NCBI GenBank assembly: GCA_959028445.1
Contig: CAUFRY010000046.1
Coordinates: forward strand, 1-15,687
Source: an uncultured Collinsella sp.
GTDB taxonomy: Bacteria > Actinomycetota > Coriobacteriia > Coriobacteriales > Coriobacteriaceae
Length of the DNA stretch: 15,687 nucleotides
Direction of reading: 5' to 3'
The translations under genes and the position numbers were made by a program. Under the pieces are notes generated by a model. The model had not been told where the DNA came from. It did not search any database and saw nothing but the letters and a program-made list of their open reading frames with translations. This document shows positions 7,538 through 13,959 of this stretch, piece by piece. The first letter of the stretch is position 1. Each line of letters begins with the position of its first letter.

Positions 7538-8500
7538 ATGCACGAGAACGATTTTTTTAACGAGGACCTGCTGTGCGCGCTCGCTGGCGTTGCCGGCGAG
7601 GACAACGTGCTGATGAGCGAGCCCATGCGCGAGCACACCACGTTTAAGATCGGCGGTCCGGCCGACGTCTTTGTCACGCCCGATACTGAGCAAGGCCTCG
7701 TCGCCACGCTCGATACCTGCTATCGCTGCAATCTACCACTCACCATCGTGGGCAACGGCTCCGACTTGCTCGTCGGCGACAAGGGCATCCGCGGCGTCGT
7801 CGTAGCGCTGGGTGAGGGCCTCTCCGACATTACGGTCGACGGCACGCACGTCACGGCGGCAGCCGGCGCCTTGCTTTCCGATGTCGCAGCCGCGGCAGCC
7901 GAGGCCGGCCTTACCGGCATGGAGCCCATCTCGGGCATTCCCGGATCGGTCGGCGGTGCCTGCTACATGAACGCCGGAGCATACGGCGCCTGCATGGCCG
8001 ATGTGCTGGAGTCCGTGCGCGTCTACAAGCCCGCCCGCATGCTCGACGACGGCACCCGCGGTAGCGGCAGCATTATCGAGTTCGATGTCGATGAGCTCAA
8101 CCTGGGCTATCGCAAGAGCCGCATTGCCGACGACGGTTTCATCGTGCTTTCGGCCACTTTCAATCTCGCCCCGGGCAACGCCGCGATGATCAAGGCCGAC
8201 ATGGACGACTACCGCCAGCGCCGCGAGGACAAGCAGCCGCTCGACATGCCGAGTGCCGGCTCCACCTTCAAGCGCCCCGAGGGCCACTTTGCCGGCAAGC
8301 TCATCATGGACGCCGGCCTGCGAGGACACGCCATTGGCGGCGCGCAGGTGAGCGAAAAGCACTGCGGCTTCATCGTCAACGCCGACCACGCCACCGCCGC
8401 CGATGTCGACGAACTCATCCGCCACATCCAAACAACCGTCAAAGACCAATTCGACGTAGACCTCGAACCCGAAGTCCACCGAGTCGGCGAATTCCTCTAA
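7538..8500 (+). CDS. murB: UDP-N-acetylenolpyruvoylglucosamine reductase
   Basis: Cytoplasmic flavoenzyme that reduces UDP-GlcNAc-enolpyruvate to UDP-MurNAc with NADPH, the second committed step of peptidoglycan synthesis. The 320-residue product has the FAD-binding part HTTFKIGGPAD (33-43) and GNGSDLLV (72-79), the loop GIPGSVGGACYMNAGAYG (133-150), and the catalytic residues Arg192 in GYRKS, Ser242 in PSAGSTFKRP (proton donor) and Glu312 in LEPEVHRVG. I chose the ATG at 7538, behind AAGGCGG; an upstream frame extension of 33 codons has no ribosome site and no family resemblance. A strong terminator follows directly. The gene stands alone, convergent with the cell-wall hydrolase gene. Confidence 0.97.
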   Translation: MHENDFFNEDLLCALAGVAGEDNVLMSEPMREHTTFKIGGPADVFVTPDTEQGLVATLDTCYRCNLPLTIVGNGSDLLVGDKGIRGVVVALGEGLSDITVDGTHVTAAAGALLSDVAAAAAEAGLTGMEPISGIPGSVGGACYMNAGAYGACMADVLESVRVYKPARMLDDGTRGSGSIIEFDVDELNLGYRKSRIADDGFIVLSATFNLAPGNAAMIKADMDDYRQRREDKQPLDMPSAGSTFKRPEGHFAGKLIMDAGLRGHAIGGAQVSEKHCGFIVNADHATAADVDELIRHIQTTVKDQFDVDLEPEVHRVGEFL

Positions 8501-8536
8501 AAAAGAAGGCCCCGAAAGGGGCCTTCACTTTCTTTT
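8501..8536 (+). terminator. Rho-independent terminator of murB
   Basis: A 9-base GC-rich stem (GAAGGCCCC / GGGGCCTTC) with a GAAA tetraloop (8505-8526) follows the murB stop codon at once and leads into CACTTTCTTTT. The A-run before the stem gives a T-run on the other strand, so it may work in both directions. Confidence 0.9.
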
Positions 8537-8578
8537 ATTCAGACAACCAATCCGGTGCGTAGCGCCCCGAACCCGAGA

Positions 8579-8714
8579 GGGCCGCGTGCCCGCCCGCAAT
8601 ATATTTGATTGATCGCGAGTTCCGCACGCAAAGAAGGCCACTTAATGTGGCCTTCGTCTTGCGCAGGACTGCCCGAGCAGGCAATCAAATATATTGCGGG
8701 CGGGCACGCGGCCC
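8579..8714. repeat. Long perfect inverted repeat (33-base arms) enclosing a smaller hairpin
   Basis: Bases 8579-8611 are the exact reverse complement of 8682-8714. The 70-base interior contains its own hairpin at 8633-8655. The stem base (GGGCCGCGTGCCCGCC) resembles that at 6199-6215, and the flank after each repeat is also alike (GGCCC-x-G-x-CGG). It lies between the 3' ends of murB and the cell-wall hydrolase gene, starting 8 bases beyond the latter's stop codon. Confidence 0.95.
8633..8655 (-). terminator. Likely terminator of the NlpC/CHAP gene, inside the large inverted repeat
   Basis: GAAGGCCAC / GTGGCCTTC with a 5-base loop forms a 9-base stem; GCAA/TTGC flanks extend it imperfectly. 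On the minus strand it is followed by TTTG, a short T-tract. It is 68 bases beyond the stop codon of the hydrolase gene. The weak T-tract keeps the call moderate. Confidence 0.55.
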
Positions 8715-8722
8715 AGTCGGCT

Positions 8723-9928
8723 TTACGACAGCGCAATACCGCCAAGCCAGCCCCAACGCACGCCAGAGCCAGTACCATAAAAGCTAATGAACGAATCGAG
8801 CGACTTCGATGTAATGGCACCCTCGTTGCTCATAACGATGCCGCCGCCAACGTAGATACCCACATGACCGTAGATAAGGCCCGGAGCACCCGTGCCGCTG
8901 TGCGAGGAATCGGCCACGATCATGCCCACCTGCAGCGCCGAGCGATCGGAGCTATAGCACCAGGCGTTGAACATGTCGCAGGCGTTGCCGCCAAAGTAGC
9001 CAACGCCGGCGTTACGGAAGACATTGGTAACCCACGCCGCGCACCAGTTCTGACCCGGCGAAGGCGTGGAGTAGCACGCGTTGACGACAGCCTGCTGCTT
9101 GCCCGAGCCGGCATTCTGCTGCGGAGTTCCGGGCGCATACGATCCACCGCCCGAGCTCGAACCACCCGAGTAGGAATTGTTCTTGTTCGCGGCGGCCGCG
9201 GCAGCGGCGGCCTTCCTGGCAGCCTCCTCAGCCTGGGCGGCAGCGAGGATCTCGGAATCGCGCTGAGCCATGAGTTCCTTGACGTCGTCGGAAAGACCGT
9301 TCAGCACGGTCTGGACTTCTTGCTGCTTGGCCTGCATATCCTGCATCTGAGCCGTCTGCTGGTCCTTGAGTTTCTCCAGGTCGGCCTTTTGTGCTTCGAG
9401 CTCGGTCTTCTGCGCGTCGAGCTCAGCCTGAATCGTCTGGATATCCTCGATGGCATCGCGGTCGCTCTTGTTGATCTTCTCAACGTAATGCGCGTTGGCG
9501 ACGAGTTCCTCAAACGAGCCAGAGGCCAGCAGCAGCGACAGGATATTCGTACCGCCGGACTTGTAGCTGGCGGCCACGCGATCGGAAAGGTCGCTGCGCT
9601 TCTTCTTGAGCTCGGCCTTCTTTTCATCGATCTGGGCCTGCGTGTCGTCAATCTTGCCCTGGACATTCTCGATGTCGTTGAGGGTCTGGGCATTCTTGTT
9701 GGCCAGCGCCGCATACTCATTTGCGATGCTGTCGAGCTGGGCCTGAACCTCGTCAAGTTGGGCCTGGGCGGCATTCAATTTATCGGTGGTTTCTTTGGAA
9801 GCCTCCGCCGCATGGGCGCGAGTGGGCAGGCCAAAAAGAACTGCCGCAGAAGCGGCGCCGAACAGGGCCTTAAGGGCAGTGCGGCGCGAGAGCTCCTGGG
9901 AAAGGATGGAATCGCTGTTTGGTGACAT
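8723..9928 (-). CDS. Secreted coiled-coil peptidoglycan hydrolase, NlpC/P60-CHAP superfamily, Tat signal
   Basis: A 401-residue exported protein, probably a cell-wall endopeptidase or amidase used in cell separation. The N-terminus carries a twin-arginine signal (SRRTALK at 14-20, hydrophobic stretch, AHA at about 39-41). Residues about 45-245 are a long coiled coil rich in Q, E, K and A, as in PcsB/CwlO/RipA-type hydrolases. A Gly/Ser/Asn linker (250-280) leads to the catalytic domain, with Cys296 in NWCAAWV and His355 in YGHVGIYVGGG as the likely Cys-His pair. The ATG follows GGAG. In related proteins the coiled coil holds the enzyme inactive until a partner such as FtsEX activates it; nothing in this window shows the partner. 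Family firm, exact bond cleaved unknown. Confidence 0.9.
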   Translation of the reverse strand: MSPNSDSILSQELSRRTALKALFGAASAAVLFGLPTRAHAAEASKETTDKLNAAQAQLDEVQAQLDSIANEYAALANKNAQTLNDIENVQGKIDDTQAQIDEKKAELKKKRSDLSDRVAASYKSGGTNILSLLLASGSFEELVANAHYVEKINKSDRDAIEDIQTIQAELDAQKTELEAQKADLEKLKDQQTAQMQDMQAKQQEVQTVLNGLSDDVKELMAQRDSEILAAAQAEEAARKAAAAAAAANKNNSYSGGSSSGGGSYAPGTPQQNAGSGKQQAVVNACYSTPSPGQNWCAAWVTNVFRNAGVGYFGGNACDMFNAWCYSSDRSALQVGMIVADSSHSGTGAPGLIYGHVGIYVGGGIVMSNEGAITSKSLDSFISFYGTGSGVRWGWLGGIALS

Positions 9929-9972
9929 ATGTACTCCGTTACATGCTTATTTATATGTCGCTCAACTCATAC

Positions 9973-10000
9973 ATATTAGCGTACATATGGCGCGTCCCAA
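9973..10000 (-). promoter_or_regulatory. Candidate promoter of the NlpC/CHAP gene
   Basis: On the minus strand TTGGGA, a 16-base spacer and TAATAT lie about 45 bases before the start codon. Both boxes are near consensus, and this is the best match in the 266-base gap. Confidence 0.5.
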
Positions 10001-10046
10001 CGATTTCCACGAACGGCAGGAAACTACAAGGTCGGCGGCTCGTAAG

Positions 10047-10073
10047 CAATTGTCAAATTTGAGGTAACAATTG
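10047..10073. promoter_or_regulatory. Nested palindromes between hydrolase gene and galE
   Basis: CAATTGT (10047-10053) and ACAATTG (10067-10073) are an inverted repeat, and the perfect palindrome TCAAATTTGA (10053-10062) lies between them. This is AT-rich in a GC-rich genome and sits in the divergent control region, so a regulator site is possible; no regulator can be named. Confidence 0.4.
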
Positions 10074-10151
10074 AGCAAGCTCTTATATGAGTACGTTAAC
10101 ATAATCCTCTGCTTTTCCTACAGTGCACCATTTGGGCGTCCCCGCCTGCGC

Positions 10152-10157
10152 TATACT
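10152..10157 (+). promoter_or_regulatory. Likely -10 box of galE
   Basis: TATACT lies 38 bases before the galE start. The sequence 16-17 bases upstream (ATTTGG/CATTTG) is a poor -35. Confidence 0.5.
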
Positions 10158-10194
10158 CCCCTCTAGAAGTGTTCCTGATTCGATAGGAGACTAC

Positions 10195-11256
10195 ATGTCC
10201 AAAGCACTCGACCCCAAAGACACCTGCGTCCTCGTTACCGGTGGCGCCGGCTTTATCGGCTCGCACACCGTCGTTCAGCTGCTCGAGGGTGGCTACCAGG
10301 TCGTCATCGTCGATGATCTTTCCAACTCCAGCGCCGTCGCCGTCGACCGCGTCAAGACCATCGTGGGCGACGAGGCCGCCAAGAACCTCACCTTCTACGA
10401 GGCCAACGTGCTCGACCGCGATGCGATGAACAAGATCTTCGATACCCATCAGATCGACCGCGTCATCCACTTTGCCGGCTTTAAGGCCGTCGGCGAGTCA
10501 GTGAGCAAGCCCGTCGAGTACTACCACAACAACATCGAGAACACCCTGGTGCTCATCGACGTCATGCGCAACCATGGCTGCAAGTCCATCATCTTCTCGA
10601 GCTCCTCGACCGTCTACGGCGACCCGGACAACCCGCCCGTCACCGAGGAGGATCCTAAGAAGCCCGCGACCAACCCCTATGGTTGGACCAAGTGGATGAT
10701 CGAGCAGATCCTTATGGACGTCCACACCGCCGACCCCGAGTGGGACGTCGTGCTGCTCCGTTACTTCAACCCCATTGGCGCCCATCCGTCGGGCCTGATC
10801 GGCGAGGACCCCAAGGGCATCCCCAACAACTTGGTGCCCTATGTCGCCCAGGTCGCCGTGGGCAAGCTCGAGGCCGTTCAGGTCTTTGGCAACGACTACC
10901 CCACCCCCGACGGCACCGGCGTGCGCGACTACATCCACGTGTGCGATCTGGCCTCTGGTCACGTTGCCGCCCTTAACTGGATGAACGGCAAGACCGGCGT
11001 CGAGATCTTTAACTTGGGCACCGGCACCGGCACCTCGGTACTCGAGGTCGTCGCCGCCTTCTCCAAGGCCTGCGGCAAGGAGCTGCCCTATGTGATCCGC
11101 GAGCGCCGTGCCGGCGATATCGCCGCCAACTGGTGCGATGCCTCCAAGGCCGAACGCATGATGGGTTGGAAGGCCCAGTACGACATCGCGGATATGTGCC
11201 GCGACAGCTGGAATTGGCAGAGCCATAACCCCAACGGCTTCGCCGACGCCGAGTAG
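10195..11256 (+). CDS. galE: UDP-glucose 4-epimerase
   Basis: Cytoplasmic NAD-dependent enzyme of the Leloir pathway that interconverts UDP-glucose and UDP-galactose, also supplying UDP-galactose for surface polysaccharides. The 353-residue product is of normal length. It shows the Rossmann motif TGGAGFIGS (15-23), the SSSSTVYG loop (135-142), and the short-chain dehydrogenase pair Tyr162-xxx-Lys166 in NPYGWTKWM, followed by LLRYFNPIGAHPSG as in bacterial GalE. The ATG at 10195 follows AGGAG by 6-8 bases; an upstream start 24 codons earlier overlaps the -10 box and is not supported. It is a single-gene unit closed by a strong terminator, after which the accessory region begins. Confidence 0.96.
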   Translation: MSKALDPKDTCVLVTGGAGFIGSHTVVQLLEGGYQVVIVDDLSNSSAVAVDRVKTIVGDEAAKNLTFYEANVLDRDAMNKIFDTHQIDRVIHFAGFKAVGESVSKPVEYYHNNIENTLVLIDVMRNHGCKSIIFSSSSTVYGDPDNPPVTEEDPKKPATNPYGWTKWMIEQILMDVHTADPEWDVVLLRYFNPIGAHPSGLIGEDPKGIPNNLVPYVAQVAVGKLEAVQVFGNDYPTPDGTGVRDYIHVCDLASGHVAALNWMNGKTGVEIFNLGTGTGTSVLEVVAAFSKACGKELPYVIRERRAGDIAANWCDASKAERMMGWKAQYDIADMCRDSWNWQSHNPNGFADAE

Positions 11257-11268
11257 CACTCAACCGCG

Positions 11269-11298
11269 GTAGATTTCTAGGCATATTCCAAAATCTAC
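11269..11298. repeat. Short inverted repeat after galE
   Basis: GTAGATTT at 11269-11276 pairs exactly with AAATCTAC at 11291-11298 across a 14-base loop, between the galE stop and its terminator. It is AT-rich, unlike a terminator; function unknown. Confidence 0.5.
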
Positions 11299-11299
11299 G

Positions 11300-11333
11300 G
11301 GCCCCGGCCTCCAATGTGAGGTCGGGGCCTTTT
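11300..11333 (+). terminator. Rho-independent terminator of galE
   Basis: A 12-base stem (one G-T pair), GGCCCCGGCCTC with GAGGTCGGGGCC, has a 6-base loop and is followed by TTTT. It marks the boundary between the core genes and the mobile-element debris. Confidence 0.88.
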
Positions 11334-11337
11334 AGGA

Positions 11338-11550
11338 GCTCGTTCTCGGGCTCGAGCTCGCGCATGCACTTGCGGCCGCCGCGACCGGGTGGTTGGTCAG
11401 CTCCTTCTTCCTGACCGTCACCCATCTTCCCAGGGTCTTCTCGTTGATGCCGAGGTCGGCTGCCACTTGGGCGATGGGCTTCCCCGACGCGGCGGCGAAG
11501 TCTGCGGCCTCGGCGCGGTACCCCGCTGTGTAGGAGGGCCCGTCTGCCAT
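11338..11550 (-). pseudogene. Broken IS3-type OrfA (transposase helix-turn-helix subunit)
   Basis: The product beginning MADGPSYTAGYRAEAADFAA and continuing AQVAADLGINEKTLGRWV is the helix-turn-helix of IS3-family OrfA proteins. The ATG at 11548-11550 has a GGAGT site. After ELTNHP the frame shifts: the typical leucine-zipper part (RKCMRELEPENELLK) is present but in another frame, and the sequence stops exactly where the galE terminator begins. OrfB is missing altogether. So this is a 5' fragment of an insertion sequence with a one-base frameshift and a 3' truncation. The left end of the element should lie near 11600-11650; no clean terminal repeat could be identified. Confidence 0.75.
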
Positions 11551-11639
11551 GACTGACACTCCTTTCTTTTTGGCGCTGAAACGATTATCGCCGCTCAACG
11601 CCATTCCTCTAAGTCAAGTGTCCTTGAATACGATACAGT

Positions 11640-11762
11640 TCAAATGGACGAGGAGAATCTGGCGCTCCTCTCGATGAGCCCGGAGAGGTCCCTGGTCGTC
11701 ACCTTCCCCCGCGCGAACGCGAAGCGGACGGCGGCGAGCCATGTCCTCACCGCGCGTTCCAT
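11640..11762 (-). other. Small open frame of 40 residues, unidentified remnant
   Basis: An ATG-started frame gives MERAVRTWLAAVRFAFARGK and continues for 20 more residues to a TGA. Its composition (Arg, Ala, Val, with a helix-like spacing) looks protein-like, but I recognise no family and there is no good ribosome site. The opposite strand is also open for 40 codons. It sits between the IS3 remnant and the ATPase promoter, so a transposase or other gene fragment is the likeliest explanation. Confidence 0.25.
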
Positions 11763-11773
11763 TTAGGGAGTCC

Positions 11774-11802
11774 TCGAGAAGTCGATCTCTCTGTGCGATA
11801 AT
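11774..11802 (+). promoter_or_regulatory. Candidate promoter of the ATPase-nuclease operon
   Basis: TCGAGA, a 17-base spacer and GATAAT with an extended -10 (TG one base before it) lie about 40 bases upstream of the ATPase start. A perfect 8-base palindrome CTCGCGAG (11816-11823) follows in the leader and could bind a regulator. The extended -10 is good; the -35 matches consensus at four of six positions. Confidence 0.5.
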
Positions 11803-11843
11803 CGAGCTATTGAGTCTCGCGAGTTTAGAGCTGGTGATATGCA

Positions 11844-13142
11844 TTGAAAATCAAGATGAAAAACATCGGCAGGGTCGCTGAGGCCGATATCGAGATTAAT
11901 GGTATTGCCGTGATCGCCGGGGAGAACGGGACGGGGAAAAGCACGGTTGGAAAAGCGCTTTATGCGGCCTTCAACAGCATGTCCGATTCGGAGAACAAAA
12001 TCGACCGCATGAGGCGCAATAGTGTTGAGCGCGCCATCAGGAAGGCATATGTGGGAAGCCCTCTCGACTCCACGTCTCGCCACAGGCGAACTGCTGGAAG
12101 AATGAATAGTTTCATCGACAGGGTTTTTTCGGGCGAGTGCACGAGGGACGAGCTTATTGATGAGATAAAGGAGTATTACGGGGAGGAGATCTCCCGTGAG
12201 ATCGAATCCGATTTCACGAATGGCGTAGCAGGAGTTGCCGATCAGATTATCGAGATCATGGATATCTCCGATGATGAGGTATTTCGTGCGATTGCGACAA
12301 ACAGGTTCCGAAGCGAGTTCAACGGCCAGATCAATTCGGTTTTCGGCGAAGAGCCCGGGAAGGTCGAACTCCAGATAAAGGACGCATCTACGGTTTTCTC
12401 GGTTGCAAGTGACGAGGTGGCGGAGGTGCACGATAGGAGGGTTTTGCGATTCAGGGCGCATTATCTGGACGACCCGTTCCTGATCGATTCTCTCGGAGGA
12501 CCCTACGGCCCCGCTTTTCGGTTCAAGCCCCTCCTTGGACACCAGGAGGAGCTGCGGCAAGATTTGATTCAGGCGACCATCCGTAACGATGACAGCGAGT
12601 CCTCGCTGTTCGAAGAGATCGCGAAGGAGCGACACCTGAAGGTTCTCATGGACAAGGTTTCCTCCTTATGTCCGGGGCATTTCGAGAGGAGCGAAAGTCG
12701 CGGTCACCTTACGTATCTCGAAGAGGGCTTCGCTCGGGGGTTGGAGCCTGGGAACCTTTCTGCTGGCTTGAAGACGTTCGCCATCATGAAGGTGCTCTTG
12801 AAGTCCGGCGCGCTAGATGCCGGAGGGACTATTATCCTCGATGAACCCGAGATTCATCTTCATCCTGCATGGCAGCTGGCCTTCGCCGAGATAATCGTGC
12901 TGCTCCAGAAAGAGCTCGGGATGCACGTCTTAATGAGCACCCATAGTCCATATTTCCTGAATGCGATCGAAGTGTATTCTAAGAAGCACGCTGTTGATGG
13001 ATTGTGCTCATATTATCTTGCGGAGACCTGCACTGATGGACGCTCTCGCTTTGCCGATATAACCGGCTCGACTGAGGTCGCCTACGAGAAGCTGGCGGCT
13101 CCTTTTGATACGCTTGAGAGGGAGGAGTACGGCCTTGAGTAG
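11844..13142 (+). CDS. AAA/ABC-type ATPase (OLD/SMC-like ATP-binding protein), putative defence component
   Basis: A 432-residue ATPase of the ABC/SMC-like class used by many phage-defence modules. Walker A is GENGTGKST (26-34); the region 45-290 is a charged insertion, mostly helical; the signature-like NLSAGLK is at 304-310, Walker B IILDEPEIHLHP at 330-341 and the switch His367 in STHSP. There is no TOPRIM domain, so it differs from true OLD nucleases such as GajA. The start is TTG at 11844 (family members begin with KIKxKNIG), behind GGTGA; an ATG four codons later would cut into the first strand. Its end overlaps the nuclease gene by 8 bases. Codon use is less GC-biased than in galE, suggesting transfer. 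The ATPase fold is firm; the defence role is inferred from partner and context. Confidence 0.88.
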   Translation: MKIKMKNIGRVAEADIEINGIAVIAGENGTGKSTVGKALYAAFNSMSDSENKIDRMRRNSVERAIRKAYVGSPLDSTSRHRRTAGRMNSFIDRVFSGECTRDELIDEIKEYYGEEISREIESDFTNGVAGVADQIIEIMDISDDEVFRAIATNRFRSEFNGQINSVFGEEPGKVELQIKDASTVFSVASDEVAEVHDRRVLRFRAHYLDDPFLIDSLGGPYGPAFRFKPLLGHQEELRQDLIQATIRNDDSESSLFEEIAKERHLKVLMDKVSSLCPGHFERSESRGHLTYLEEGFARGLEPGNLSAGLKTFAIMKVLLKSGALDAGGTIILDEPEIHLHPAWQLAFAEIIVLLQKELGMHVLMSTHSPYFLNAIEVYSKKHAVDGLCSYYLAETCTDGRSRFADITGSTEVAYEKLAAPFDTLEREEYGLE

Positions 13143-13803
13143 CGACCTGTGCGCCTCCTGCCCTCATCCGAACTCTCCCGCGGTGCCAGATGGCAGCGAT
13201 GGTTGCTCCCGTTGCAGGACCTGTATCCTAAGGGACTGCACGTCGACCATCTCCAAAACATCCAGAGACGGGAGCGTCTCTCTTGTGGATGACGATTTGC
13301 CTGTTGTCAATTTTGACTCTGTTAAAGAATGCTACTGCAAGAAGGTCAATAGGTGGATGCAACTCCCGCGCTCCGCCGATGCGCTGTGTTGCGATCGGGA
13401 AACGTTATATCTAGTCGAATTTAAAAACGGCAGTCTGAAGGAGACGCTGGGGAAGAGGCTCAATCCCAAGGATGACGAAGAGCTTGGTATCAATCTTGGC
13501 CAAAGGGACGCCCTCATCGAGAAGTGCAAGGACAGCGTTTTGATCTGCTCGGACCTGTGGGGAAAGAGGACGAGATGGTTTCGCGAGCACTGCGTCTTTG
13601 TTTTGGTATACAACGAGGACAAGAACAAGACCGCGTTGAAGCGGGTTGCCAGCTCGATTAGGAAAAAAGCGCGTTTTGGGCTTCCTGACAAATTGAAAGG
13701 TTTTTGCGTGAAGGATGTCTTGACGCTAACCGAAAAGGAGTTTTCGACATCGCTCCTTTCAACTTGGCGAGACGCAGAAGAAATCGCGGAGGTCGACGCG
13801 TAG
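13135..13803 (+). CDS. Cys-rich PD-(D/E)XK-like nuclease, partner of the ATPase
   Basis: A 222-residue protein. Residues 6-35 hold six cysteines in CxxC arrangements (Cys6/Cys9, Cys24/Cys27/Cys30, Cys35), probably a zinc-binding knob. Residues about 55-160 follow the restriction-endonuclease core order: a helix with Glu65, a strand with Asp82 (SADALCC), the strand LYLVEFKNG with Glu95-x-Lys97, then a helix with Gln123 and a strand (CVFVLVYNED). The C-terminal 60 residues are basic and helical. I chose the TTG at 13135, because GGAGGAG lies about 8 bases upstream and the start TTGAGTAG contains the ATPase stop, so translation is coupled. I know no named family for it; the nuclease call rests on the motif pattern. 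It would be the effector of the pair. Confidence 0.72.
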   Translation: MSSDLCASCPHPNSPAVPDGSDGCSRCRTCILRDCTSTISKTSRDGSVSLVDDDLPVVNFDSVKECYCKKVNRWMQLPRSADALCCDRETLYLVEFKNGSLKETLGKRLNPKDDEELGINLGQRDALIEKCKDSVLICSDLWGKRTRWFREHCVFVLVYNEDKNKTALKRVASSIRKKARFGLPDKLKGFCVKDVLTLTEKEFSTSLLSTWRDAEEIAEVDA

Positions 13804-13959
13804 GAGACCGAAAAGCATCCGGTGGCTATTTGCTCCCGATATCGATCGTTCGTCTGCAGTCGGTTTTCTTTCCGCTGCGCCCGCCAGTTTGCGATGAGTC
13901 GCGCACCGTGTGAAGCTCAACACGGATGAAATACAAATATAATCCCCCCTTGCACTGTG

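Noticed and set aside
7733..8479. 248-codon minus-strand open frame opposite murB
   Set aside because: murB on the plus strand has all catalytic residues; the antisense shows only Val/Gly/Ala-rich composition.
8609..9925. 438-codon open frame on the plus strand opposite the cell-wall hydrolase gene
   Set aside because: Antisense of a coiled-coil gene; Leu/Gly repeats mirror the Gln/Glu-rich coding strand, and no ribosome site or motif is present.
10498..11259. 253-codon minus-strand open frame opposite galE
   Set aside because: Antisense shadow of a well-supported GalE.
11763..12635. 290-codon minus-strand open frame opposite the ATPase gene
   Set aside because: Walker A and the family N-terminus lie on the plus strand in the same bases; the antisense product has no recognisable domain.
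11844..13142. ATPase as an OLD-family nuclease (GajA-like)
   Set aside because: The protein ends about 65 residues after the STHSP motif and has no TOPRIM domain.
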